A DNA stretch of 19,449 nucleotides from Pseudomonadota bacterium. GTDB taxonomy: Bacteria; Pseudomonadota; Alphaproteobacteria; Sphingomonadales; Sphingomonadaceae. The notes beneath the pieces were generated by a model, which was given only the letters and a program-made list of their open reading frames with translations, made no database searches and was not told where the DNA came from. The stretch spans positions 1-19,449 of the forward strand of contig JAKOWQ010000116.1 of assembly GCA_029781465.1 (NCBI GenBank), given 5' to 3'. The position numbers and the translations under genes were made by a program. Shown one piece after another: positions 7,565 to 15,961 of this stretch (its first letter is position 1; each line of letters begins with the position of its first letter).

Positions 7565-8731
7565 TCAGCCCTGCGCCGCCCATTCGCGCAGCATGTGCTT
7601 GGCGATCTGGAGCTGGAGAATCTGGGTGGTGCCTTCGTAGATCCGAAGCACCCGGGCATCGCGGAAGAAGCGTTCGGCATCGTATTCGGCAAGATAGCCC
7701 GCGCCGCCATAGACCTGCACCACCCGGTCGACCACGCGGCCGCACATCTCGCTGGCGAAGACCTTGAAGGCAGCGGCCTTGCGCAGCACATTCTCGCCCG
7801 CGTCGGCGCGGGCGGTAACGTCCTTCATCATCGCTTCGGCGGCGTAGATCTCGATCTCGCTTTCGGCGAGCATCTGCTGGATCAACTGGAAATTGGCTAT
7901 CGGTTCACCAAAGGCCTTGCGCTCGTTGGCATAGCGAATCGCCGAATCGAGCGCACGCCGTGCCATCGCCGTGGCCATCGCGCCAACCGAAATCCGCCCG
8001 TTGTCGAGGCTCTGCATCGCAAAGCTGAAACCCTTGCCCTCTTCCAGCCCCAGCAAGGCATCGGCGGGCAGACGCACATCCTCCATGATGACATCGGCAA
8101 TATGCGCGCCCGACTGGCCCATCTTCCTGTCGCTCTTGCCGATCGCCACGCCGGGCGTCTCGGTGGGGACAAGGAAGGCGGAAACATGCGCGTTCTTGGG
8201 CAGGTTTTCCTTGGTAGTGCGGGCCATGATCAGCGCGAGGCGGGCATGGGGCGAATTGGTGATGTAGCGCTTGGTGCCGTTGAGAACCCAGCCGTTGCCG
8301 CTTTTCACCGCAGTGGTCTGCATCCCCGCCGAATCCGATCCGGATCCGGGTTCGGTCAGCCCGAAACAGGCGATCTCTCCCGCCGCAAGGCGCGGCAGCC
8401 ACTCGGCCTTCTGCGCATCGGTACCGCCGTTCTTGAGCGCCGAGCAGACCATGCCGATGTTGATCGAAATGAGCGAGCGAAAGGCCGGAGCCGCATAGGA
8501 CAGCGCATGGATGGTCCGCGCATACTGGGTAATGTTCATCCCCGCGCCACCGTATTCCTCGGGCATGGTCAGCCCGAACAGGCCCATCTCGCGCATTTCC
8601 TGCACGATCGCGGGTGGAATCTCGTCGGCCTCGATCACCTCGCGTTCGGCGGGGATCAGCCGTTCGCGCACATAGCGCTCAAGCTGCTCGATGAATTGCT
8701 CGAAGACCTCGGGGTCCATTCCGGGATTCAT
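7565..8731 (-). CDS. Acyl-CoA dehydrogenase
   Basis: A 388-residue FAD-dependent acyl-CoA dehydrogenase of ordinary length. Landmarks are MPEEYGG (56-62), CFGLTEPGSGSDSAG (122-136) in the flavin-binding beta domain, NERKAFGEPI (269-278), QVYGGAGY (339-346), and Glu366 in RIYEGTTQI as the catalytic base. It removes the alpha and beta hydrogens of an acyl-CoA, passing electrons to electron-transfer flavoprotein. Family features resemble short/branched-chain and glutaryl-type members but do not fix the substrate. The ATG at 8731 is preferred over ATGs at 8767 and 8755 because those lie inside the upstream SDR gene, while 8731 has a GAGG ribosome-binding site 8 nt upstream overlapping the SDR stop codon. 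Four bases separate its stop from the GTG of the CoA transferase. It is the second gene of the operon and a distant paralogue of the Mcd-like gene. Confidence 0.9.
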   Translation of the reverse strand: MNPGMDPEVFEQFIEQLERYVRERLIPAEREVIEADEIPPAIVQEMREMGLFGLTMPEEYGGAGMNITQYARTIHALSYAAPAFRSLISINIGMVCSALKNGGTDAQKAEWLPRLAAGEIACFGLTEPGSGSDSAGMQTTAVKSGNGWVLNGTKRYITNSPHARLALIMARTTKENLPKNAHVSAFLVPTETPGVAIGKSDRKMGQSGAHIADVIMEDVRLPADALLGLEEGKGFSFAMQSLDNGRISVGAMATAMARRALDSAIRYANERKAFGEPIANFQLIQQMLAESEIEIYAAEAMMKDVTARADAGENVLRKAAAFKVFASEMCGRVVDRVVQVYGGAGYLAEYDAERFFRDARVLRIYEGTTQILQLQIAKHMLREWAAQG

Positions 8732-8741
8732 AGGCCAGGCC

Positions 8742-9656
8742 TCAGATCGGGTCATAGGGAAAGACATGGGCCGAAACCTCGTCGGCGCGTGCCATGCTGG
8801 GCTTGAAGCTGGGGATCAGCTCGTCGGCAATCGTCTCGGGGGTCCAGCCTTCGATCTTGGTCATCGAGCGCACCGGACGCGTTTTGCCGAACAGCACGAT
8901 CTCGTTCTTGCGGACCGAAAAAATCTGGTTCGACACGTCCTTGCTGGCGTCCGAGGCAAGATAGACCACCAGCGGCGCGATCCTGTCGGCGCTCATCGTT
9001 TTGAGCCGCTCGACCCGTTCCTTTTGCTCAGGCGTTTCGGCGGGGATCGAGGCGGTCATGCGGCTCCAGGCGAAGGGGGCGATGCAGTTGGAGCGCACCC
9101 CTGCGCGGGCCATATCGAGCGCGATCGACTGCGACAGGCCGACGATGCCAAGCTTCGCGGCGCTGTAATTGGCCTGGCCGATATTGCCGATCAGCCCGCT
9201 GGTGCTGGTGAAATGGATGAAGCTGCCCGATTGCTGCTCGCGGAAATAGGGCGTCGCGGCCTTGGAAACCAGGAACGCGCCGTTGAGGTGCACGTCGATC
9301 ACCGCGCGCCAATCCTCGAAACTCATCTTGTGCCAGATCGCATCGCGCAGGATGCCCGCGTTGTTGACCACCGCATCGATCCGGCCAAAGCGCTGCACCG
9401 CGTCCTCGACGATCGAGGTTGCGCCCGCCGGATCGGCAACGCTGGCAAGGTTGGCATGGGCCCGGCCGCCCGCCGCGACGATGACGTCGACGGTTTCCTG
9501 CGCAGGCCCGGCATCACCGCCTTCGCCGCCACCGCCCACGCCGGGATCGTTGACCACGACCGCAGCGCCGTGGCGGGCGCACAACAGCGCGATTTCGCGC
9601 CCCACCCCGCGTCCCGCGCCGGTAACCGCGACAACCTTGCCTTCAAGCATGCCCAT
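8742..9656 (-). CDS. Short-chain dehydrogenase/reductase, MFE-2/17beta-HSD4-like 3-hydroxyacyl-CoA dehydrogenase
   Basis: A 304-residue classical SDR. The nucleotide-binding TGAGRGVG is at 12-19, NNAG at 98-101, catalytic Ser151, and Tyr164 and Lys168 in YSAAK. A glycine-rich insertion, GVGGGGEGGDAG (39-50), and a C-terminal extension of about 70 residues after the core resemble the dehydrogenase domain of multifunctional enzyme type 2, which oxidises 3-hydroxyacyl-CoA with NAD+ in beta-oxidation of branched or steroid-derived acyl chains. It is the first gene of the six-gene operon. The ATG at 9656 is chosen because GGGAG lies 8 nt upstream; the alternative ATG at 9650 (MLEGK) would have 14 nt spacing. 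The same frame runs upstream to 9758 but without support. Substrate unknown. Confidence 0.88.
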   Translation of the reverse strand: MGMLEGKVVAVTGAGRGVGREIALLCARHGAAVVVNDPGVGGGGEGGDAGPAQETVDVIVAAGGRAHANLASVADPAGATSIVEDAVQRFGRIDAVVNNAGILRDAIWHKMSFEDWRAVIDVHLNGAFLVSKAATPYFREQQSGSFIHFTSTSGLIGNIGQANYSAAKLGIVGLSQSIALDMARAGVRSNCIAPFAWSRMTASIPAETPEQKERVERLKTMSADRIAPLVVYLASDASKDVSNQIFSVRKNEIVLFGKTRPVRSMTKIEGWTPETIADELIPSFKPSMARADEVSAHVFPYDPI

Positions 9657-9664
9657 CAAGCCGA

Positions 9665-9669
9665 CTCCC
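9665..9669 (-). promoter_or_regulatory. Ribosome-binding site of the SDR gene
   Basis: GGGAG on the minus strand, 8 nt before the ATG at 9656. It decides between two close start codons (9656 and 9650). Confidence 0.6.
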
Positions 9670-9675
9670 AGTATT

Positions 9676-9693
9676 CTTAACCGCTCGCTTAAG
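9676..9693. promoter_or_regulatory. Imperfect 18-bp palindrome, candidate TetR-type operator of the acyl-CoA operon
   Basis: CTTAACCGCTCGCTTAAG is symmetrical in 7 of 9 base pairs (arms CTTAA/TTAAG, inner CG/CG). It lies 20 bp upstream of the first codon of the SDR gene that heads the six-gene minus-strand operon. Length, symmetry and GC-rich centre are typical of operators for TetR/AcrR-family repressors, which often control acyl-CoA catabolic operons in Proteobacteria. No TetR gene is in the window, so the regulator would be encoded elsewhere. I do not see a convincing -35/-10 pair around it. Confidence 0.5.
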
Positions 9694-9717
9694 GCGATAG
9701 GCCGGTGCCCGGGAAAA

Positions 9718-9927
9718 TCAACCGGGGGACTTTGGTTTTGTCTGGGCAGGCGTGGCACGGGGGGCCGGAACCGCTTCGGGCGGAAGGCGCTGCTGCTCGA
9801 TCATTTCGGCCGCATCGTCGAGCGCTTTGGCCTCACCCACCGTTACCCCTCCCGGGCCGGGTTCGTTGTCGGCCTTGCCGCAGGCGGCGAGCAGGGCGAG
9901 CGCGATCAAGATGGGTGTGCGGGTCAT
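9718..9927 (-). CDS. Small putative lipoprotein
   Basis: A 69-residue protein with a lipoprotein signal: MTRT, a hydrophobic stretch (5-15) and lipobox LAAC with Cys16. The mature part is only about 54 residues, rich in Ala, Pro and Glu, with no domain I recognise; a short amphipathic segment (AKALDDAAEMIEQQ-like, around 36-50) could be helical. The ATG at 9927 is chosen because the signal peptide then begins at once; an upstream ATG at 9954 would add nine residues before the signal. Its only similarity to the next lipoprotein gene is the CGK after the lipobox and an acidic, low-complexity mature region. Function unknown; inner- or outer-membrane anchoring is inferred. Confidence 0.65.
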   Translation of the reverse strand: MTRTPILIALALLAACGKADNEPGPGGVTVGEAKALDDAAEMIEQQRLPPEAVPAPRATPAQTKPKSPG

Positions 9928-9957
9928 GACCGCAGGATAGCACCTTGCCGGCAAAGG

Positions 9958-9993
9958 AAAAGCGGGCGGCTCTCCGTCCGGAAAACCGCCCGC
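9958..9993 (-). terminator. Rho-independent terminator after the second lipoprotein gene
   Basis: On the minus strand an 8-bp perfect GC stem (GCGGGCGG paired with CCGCCCGC, outer bases 9993 and 9962) with a 16-nt loop is followed by TTTTCC. It lies 27 bp after the stop of the lipoprotein gene at 10020-10232 and before the one at 9718-9927, so the two are probably separate transcripts or only partly read through. Confidence 0.7.
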
Positions 9994-10019
9994 CCTCGGT
10001 GATTGCTTCGCGGCGATAG

Positions 10020-10232
10020 TCAGGTTGCTGCGGGAGCCGGGGCCCCGGCATCGGCGCCCGGCTCGGCCGAGGCATCGGCGGCAGGCGTGGCGTCGACGTC
10101 GGTCACGGCCTCCTCGGCCGGCATTTCGACATTGTCAGCCTCGGCGCCATCCTTGGCGCTTTCGGACTTGCCGCAACCGGCCAGCGCCAGGGCTGCGGCG
10201 GCGGACATGGCGAGAACTGCAATCTTCCTCAT
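10020..10232 (-). CDS. Small putative lipoprotein, acidic and Ala/Pro-rich
   Basis: A 70-residue protein with a clear lipoprotein signal: MRK, hydrophobic alanine/leucine stretch (4-18), lipobox LAGC with Cys20. The mature 51 residues are low-complexity (Ala, Glu, Asp, Pro) and probably disordered; no domain recognised. A GAGGGG ribosome-binding site lies about 9 nt upstream of the ATG. It is transcribed away from the methionine-cycle operon and ends at a hairpin terminator. Function unknown. Confidence 0.72.
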   Translation of the reverse strand: MRKIAVLAMSAAAALALAGCGKSESAKDGAEADNVEMPAEEAVTDVDATPAADASAEPGADAGAPAPAAT

Positions 10233-10284
10233 TTCGATGACCCCTCAAGGTTGTCAAACAGGGCGTGGCCCCGCGTCGACAAAC

Positions 10285-10313
10285 AGTCTAAGCCGAGGTT
10301 TCGAAGAAGCCAA
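10285..10313 (-). promoter_or_regulatory. Possible sigma-70 promoter of the lipoprotein gene at 10020-10232
   Basis: On the minus strand TTGGCT (10313-10308) and TAGACT (10290-10285) are separated by 17 bp, each 4/6 to consensus. This would give a leader of about 45 nt to the ATG at 10232. Pattern match only. Confidence 0.35.
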
Positions 10314-10346
10314 GCGCCTGCATGCCGCCGGTATCCGATATGCTGG

Positions 10347-10375
10347 TTGATTGGATATAAAGATATCTTTATATG
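10347..10375 (+). promoter_or_regulatory. Likely promoter of the ArsR-methyltransferase/metF/metH operon
   Basis: TTGATT (10347-10352), 17-bp spacer and TATATG (10370-10375). Transcription would start at about 10382, essentially at the ATG at 10384, so the message would be leaderless or nearly so. In agreement, no Shine-Dalgarno sequence precedes that ATG. The spacer and -10 box lie in the palindrome at 10355-10374. Confidence 0.5.
10355..10374. promoter_or_regulatory. Perfect 20-bp palindrome, probable operator of the ArsR-type regulator
   Basis: ATATAAAGATATCTTTATAT is identical to its reverse complement over all 20 bases. It sits between the candidate -35 and -10 boxes, 9 bp before the start codon of the ArsR-methyltransferase gene. 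An AT-only-like dyad of this size in high-GC DNA is unlikely by chance and fits an ArsR-family dimer site. Bound protein would block RNA polymerase, giving autoregulation and control of metF and metH downstream. ArsR-family methionine-cycle regulators (SahR type, responding to S-adenosylhomocysteine) are known in Proteobacteria. Confidence 0.75.
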
Positions 10376-10383
10376 ATGCCCCG

Positions 10384-11376
10384 ATGCGGATCGAACCGAC
10401 CTTGCGGGCCCTTGCCGACACCACGCGCCTGCGGATCGTGCGGCTGCTCGCGCATATGGAGCTGGCGGTGGGCGAACTGGCCCAGGTGCTGGGGCAAAGC
10501 CAGCCGCGCGTTTCGCGCCATGTCCGGATCCTGTGTGACGCAGGTCTGGCGGAGCGGCGCAAGGAAGGTTCGTGGGTGTTCCTGCGCAGCGCGATCGGAG
10601 AGGAGCGCGCCCCGCCACTGGGCGCGGCAGCCGCCCGGCTGCTGGCCGCGGCCGAGCGCGACGATGCCCAGTTCGCCGCGCGCTGCGCCGAGGACCGCCG
10701 CCATCTTGCCGCGATCCGCTCTGCGCGGGAGAATTCCGCGCAAGCCTATTTCGCGCGCCACGCAGCCGAGTGGGACACGCTGCGCAGCCTCCACACCCCC
10801 GACGGGCCGGTCGAAGCCGCTTTAAGCCGCGCGCTGGGCGGCGGCCCACTGGGCGATCTGCTCGACGTCGGCACTGGCACCGGGCGCATGGCCGAGCTGT
10901 TCGCTCCGCGCGCGCGCCATGTCACCGCCTTCGACATGAGCCCGGAAATGCTGCGGATCGCGCGCACCCGCCTGCAGGACCTGCCGGCCGAAAAGGTGGA
11001 GCTGGTGCAGGGCGATTTCGCCGCTCTGCCCTTTGCTGCGGCGAGCTTCGATACGCTGCTGTTCCATCAGGTGCTGCACTATGCCCAGGATCCGGCATTG
11101 GTGCTGGGCGAGGCGGCGCGCGTCACCCGGCCGGGCGGCACGGTTGCGGTGGTCGATTTCGCCGCGCATGACCGCGAGGAGCTGCGCAGCCAGCACGCCC
11201 ATGCCCGGCTCGGCTTTTCCGACGAACAGATGCTCGCCCTGCTCAGCGACAGCGGGTTTGTTGCCGCTCCGCCCGAGGCACTGCCCGGCAAGCCCCTGAC
11301 CGTGAAGATCTGGACCGGACGGCGCGCGGGCCTGCCCGCCGCCGCAAAGCCCAACCGAAAGGCCGCAACCGCATGA
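10384..11376 (+). CDS. ArsR-family regulator fused to a SAM-dependent methyltransferase domain, probable methionine-cycle regulator
   Basis: A 330-residue fusion. Residues 1-75 form an ArsR-type winged helix (recognition region around QSQPRVSRHVRIL, 38-50). Residues 120-310 form a class I methyltransferase fold with motif I LDVGTGTG (160-167), acidic Asp184 and post-motif LPFAAASFDTLLFHQVLHY. The metal-binding ELCVCDL segment of arsenic/cadmium sensors reads ELAVGELA here (26-33), and only two cysteines exist (51 and 101), so metal sensing is unlikely. Binding SAM or S-adenosylhomocysteine as effector is a reasonable inference, supported by the ATGA overlap with metF. The ATG at 10384 is used; the TTG at 10351 would place the operator inside the gene. 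Alternatively the methyltransferase domain may be catalytically active, which sequence cannot decide. Confidence 0.88.
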   Translation: MRIEPTLRALADTTRLRIVRLLAHMELAVGELAQVLGQSQPRVSRHVRILCDAGLAERRKEGSWVFLRSAIGEERAPPLGAAAARLLAAAERDDAQFAARCAEDRRHLAAIRSARENSAQAYFARHAAEWDTLRSLHTPDGPVEAALSRALGGGPLGDLLDVGTGTGRMAELFAPRARHVTAFDMSPEMLRIARTRLQDLPAEKVELVQGDFAALPFAAASFDTLLFHQVLHYAQDPALVLGEAARVTRPGGTVAVVDFAAHDREELRSQHAHARLGFSDEQMLALLSDSGFVAAPPEALPGKPLTVKIWTGRRAGLPAAAKPNRKAATA

Positions 11377-12278
11377 CCAGCACCAGCGAAACCCGCCGCG
11401 CGCTTGCCAGCCCGCTGTTCGCCGGGCTTGAGGGCGATATCGGCGTCTCGTTCGAGTTCTTTCCGCCCAAGACCGAGCGGATGGCCGAAACGCTGTGGGA
11501 TGCCATTGCCACGCTGGCTCCGCTGCATCCGCGCTTCGTTTCGGTGACCTATGGCGCAGGCGGCTCGACCCGCGAGCGGACCCACGCCACGGTCGAGAGG
11601 ATCGTCAACGAAACCGGCATCCCCGCCGCCGCGCACCTGACCTGCGTCGATGCCAGCCGCGCCGAGATCGATGCGATCGCGCGCGCCTATTGGCAGATCG
11701 GGGTGCGTCACATCGTCGCGCTGCGCGGCGATCCGCCCACTGCCGGTGTCCGCTTCGAGGCCCGGCCCGATGGCTATGCCAGCGCCGCCGATCTGGTCGC
11801 CGGGCTGAAGGCGATCGCTCCGTTCGAGATTTCGGTCGGCGCCTATCCCGAGACCCACCCCGAGGCCGCCAGCGCCGAGGCCGATCTCGACAACCTCAAG
11901 CGCAAGATCGATGCCGGGGCCGACCGGGCGATCACCCAGTTCTTCTTCGAGCCAGACACCTTCTTCCGCTTTCGCGATGCTGCCGCCGCGGCAGGAATCA
12001 AGGCCGAGCTGGTGCCGGGGATCATGCCGGTGAGCAATTTCGCCGCGGTTCAGCGCATGTCGGGGATGACCGGCACGGCGGTTCCCGCATGGCTCGCGCA
12101 TCTGTTCGAGGGTCTCGACGATCTGCCCGCCGCGCGCCAGCTGGTGGCGGCCACTGTCGCCGCAGAGCTGTGCCGCCGCCTTTACGCGGGCGATGTGCGC
12201 CAGTTCCACTTCTATACCCTCAACCGGGCAGAGCTCAGCTATGCGATCTGCCACCTGCTGGGAGTGCGCCCACGATGA
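11373..12278 (+). CDS. metF: Methylenetetrahydrofolate reductase
   Basis: A 301-residue flavoprotein that reduces 5,10-methylene-THF to 5-methyl-THF, the methyl donor for methionine synthase encoded next door. Landmarks are SFEFFPPKT with Glu28 (the proton-donor position in E. coli MetF), SVTYGAGGST (57-66) and HIVALRGDPP with Asp120 (flavin-side residue, same number as in E. coli). QFFFEPDTFFRF and GIMPV follow in the barrel. Length matches bacterial MetF, without the regulatory domain of eukaryotic MTHFR. Both ends are ATGA overlaps (with the regulator and with the homocysteine methyltransferase subunit), so one transcript is very likely. Confidence 0.96.
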   Translation: MTSTSETRRALASPLFAGLEGDIGVSFEFFPPKTERMAETLWDAIATLAPLHPRFVSVTYGAGGSTRERTHATVERIVNETGIPAAAHLTCVDASRAEIDAIARAYWQIGVRHIVALRGDPPTAGVRFEARPDGYASAADLVAGLKAIAPFEISVGAYPETHPEAASAEADLDNLKRKIDAGADRAITQFFFEPDTFFRFRDAAAAAGIKAELVPGIMPVSNFAAVQRMSGMTGTAVPAWLAHLFEGLDDLPAARQLVAATVAAELCRRLYAGDVRQFHFYTLNRAELSYAICHLLGVRPR

Positions 12279-13324
12279 CCTCGGCCCGCGACCTGTTCCT
12301 TGCCGAAGCGGCAAAGCGCATCCTGATCAACGATGGCGGCTTCGGCACCGAGATCCAGCGGCTTGGCCTGGGCGAAGCCGACTATGCCGGCAGTCTTGGC
12401 CTGGCGCACGACCAGAAGGGCAACAACGATATCCTGGCCCTGACCGCGCCGCATGTCCCCGAGGGCATCCACCGCGCCTATTTCGAGGCCGGGGCCGATA
12501 TTGCCTCAGTAAACACCTTTTCCGCCAACCGGATCAGCCAGGCCGATTACGGCGCCGAACATCTCGTGCGCGAGATCAATGTCGCAAGCGCGGCAATTGC
12601 GCGGCGGGTCGCTGACGAGTTCGCCGCCAGGGACGGGCGCCCACGGTTCGTCGCCGGATCGATCGGGCCGACCAACAAGACCCTGTCGCTCTCTCCTGAC
12701 GTCAACGATCCGGGCTTCCGCGAGATCGACTGGGATTACCTGGTCGAGGTCTATCGCGAACAGGCCGGTGCGCTGATCGAGGGCGGCTCGGACTTCATCC
12801 TGGTCGAAACCGTGTTCGATACGCTCAACTGCAAGGCCGCGATCATGGCGGTCAGGCAGCTTGAGCGCGAACTGGGCCACGACGTGCCGCTGATGCTGTC
12901 GATGACGCTGACCGACCTGTCGGGCCGCAACCTTTCGGGCCACACGGTTGAGGCGTTCTGGTATGCCGTGCGCCATGCCCGGCCGCTGACAGTCGGGCTG
13001 AACTGCTCCTTCGGCGCCGCCCAGCTGCGCCCGCATGTGCGCAGCCTCAGCGCGATCGCCGATACGCTGATCATGGTCTATCCCAACGCCGGGCTGCCCA
13101 ACGAGCTGGGTCAGTACGACGAACTTCCGGCCGAAACCGCCGCCATGCTGCGCGAATGGGCCGAACAGGGGCTGGTCAACGTGCTGGGTGGCTGCTGTGG
13201 ATCGACCCCGGCGCATATCGCGGCCATCGCCAGGGCCGCCGCCGGCCTGCCGCCCCGCACGGTGCCCACTCCTCCGGTCGGCACCCGGCTCGCGGGTCTC
13301 GAACCCTTCGTGATGGCGGCCTGA
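12275..13324 (+). CDS. metH: Methionine synthase, homocysteine-binding (N-terminal) polypeptide of a split MetH
   Basis: A 349-residue homocysteine S-methyltransferase domain corresponding to residues 1 to about 350 of E. coli MetH. DGGFGTEIQ (20-28) opens the barrel. The zinc ligands that activate homocysteine are Cys244 (GLNCSFG) and Cys307/Cys308 (GGCCGSTP). The protein ends in RLAGLEPF, exactly where single-chain MetH goes on into the pterin-binding domain. The remaining domains are encoded by the next gene, so the two polypeptides must associate to give cobalamin-dependent methyl transfer from methyl-THF to homocysteine. The ATG overlaps the metF stop (ATGA). Confidence 0.94.
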   Translation: MTSARDLFLAEAAKRILINDGGFGTEIQRLGLGEADYAGSLGLAHDQKGNNDILALTAPHVPEGIHRAYFEAGADIASVNTFSANRISQADYGAEHLVREINVASAAIARRVADEFAARDGRPRFVAGSIGPTNKTLSLSPDVNDPGFREIDWDYLVEVYREQAGALIEGGSDFILVETVFDTLNCKAAIMAVRQLERELGHDVPLMLSMTLTDLSGRNLSGHTVEAFWYAVRHARPLTVGLNCSFGAAQLRPHVRSLSAIADTLIMVYPNAGLPNELGQYDELPAETAAMLREWAEQGLVNVLGGCCGSTPAHIAAIARAAAGLPPRTVPTPPVGTRLAGLEPFVMAA

Positions 13325-13328
13325 AGCG

Positions 13329-15929
<2,601 letters not shown>

Positions 15930-15961
15930 CCTGCCGCCCGCAAAGCGCGACCACTCGCGCC

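Noticed and set aside
9708..9726. CCCGG/CCGGG hairpin at the end of the first lipoprotein gene as a terminator
   Set aside because: The stem is short, overlaps the stop codon and is not followed by a run of T on the minus strand.
10252..10257. TTGACA on the minus strand as -35 box of the lipoprotein gene
   Set aside because: No -10 box lies at the right distance; the predicted position falls on the start codon.
10351..10383. TTG start for the ArsR-methyltransferase gene
   Set aside because: It would put the palindromic operator inside the coding region and add residues not typical of ArsR N-termini; the ATG at 10384 fits the family.
11495..13324. 609-residue reading of the frame that contains the first MetH polypeptide, starting inside metF
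   Set aside because: Only the part from the ATG at 12275 matches homocysteine methyltransferase; the upstream 260 residues are out-of-frame metF.
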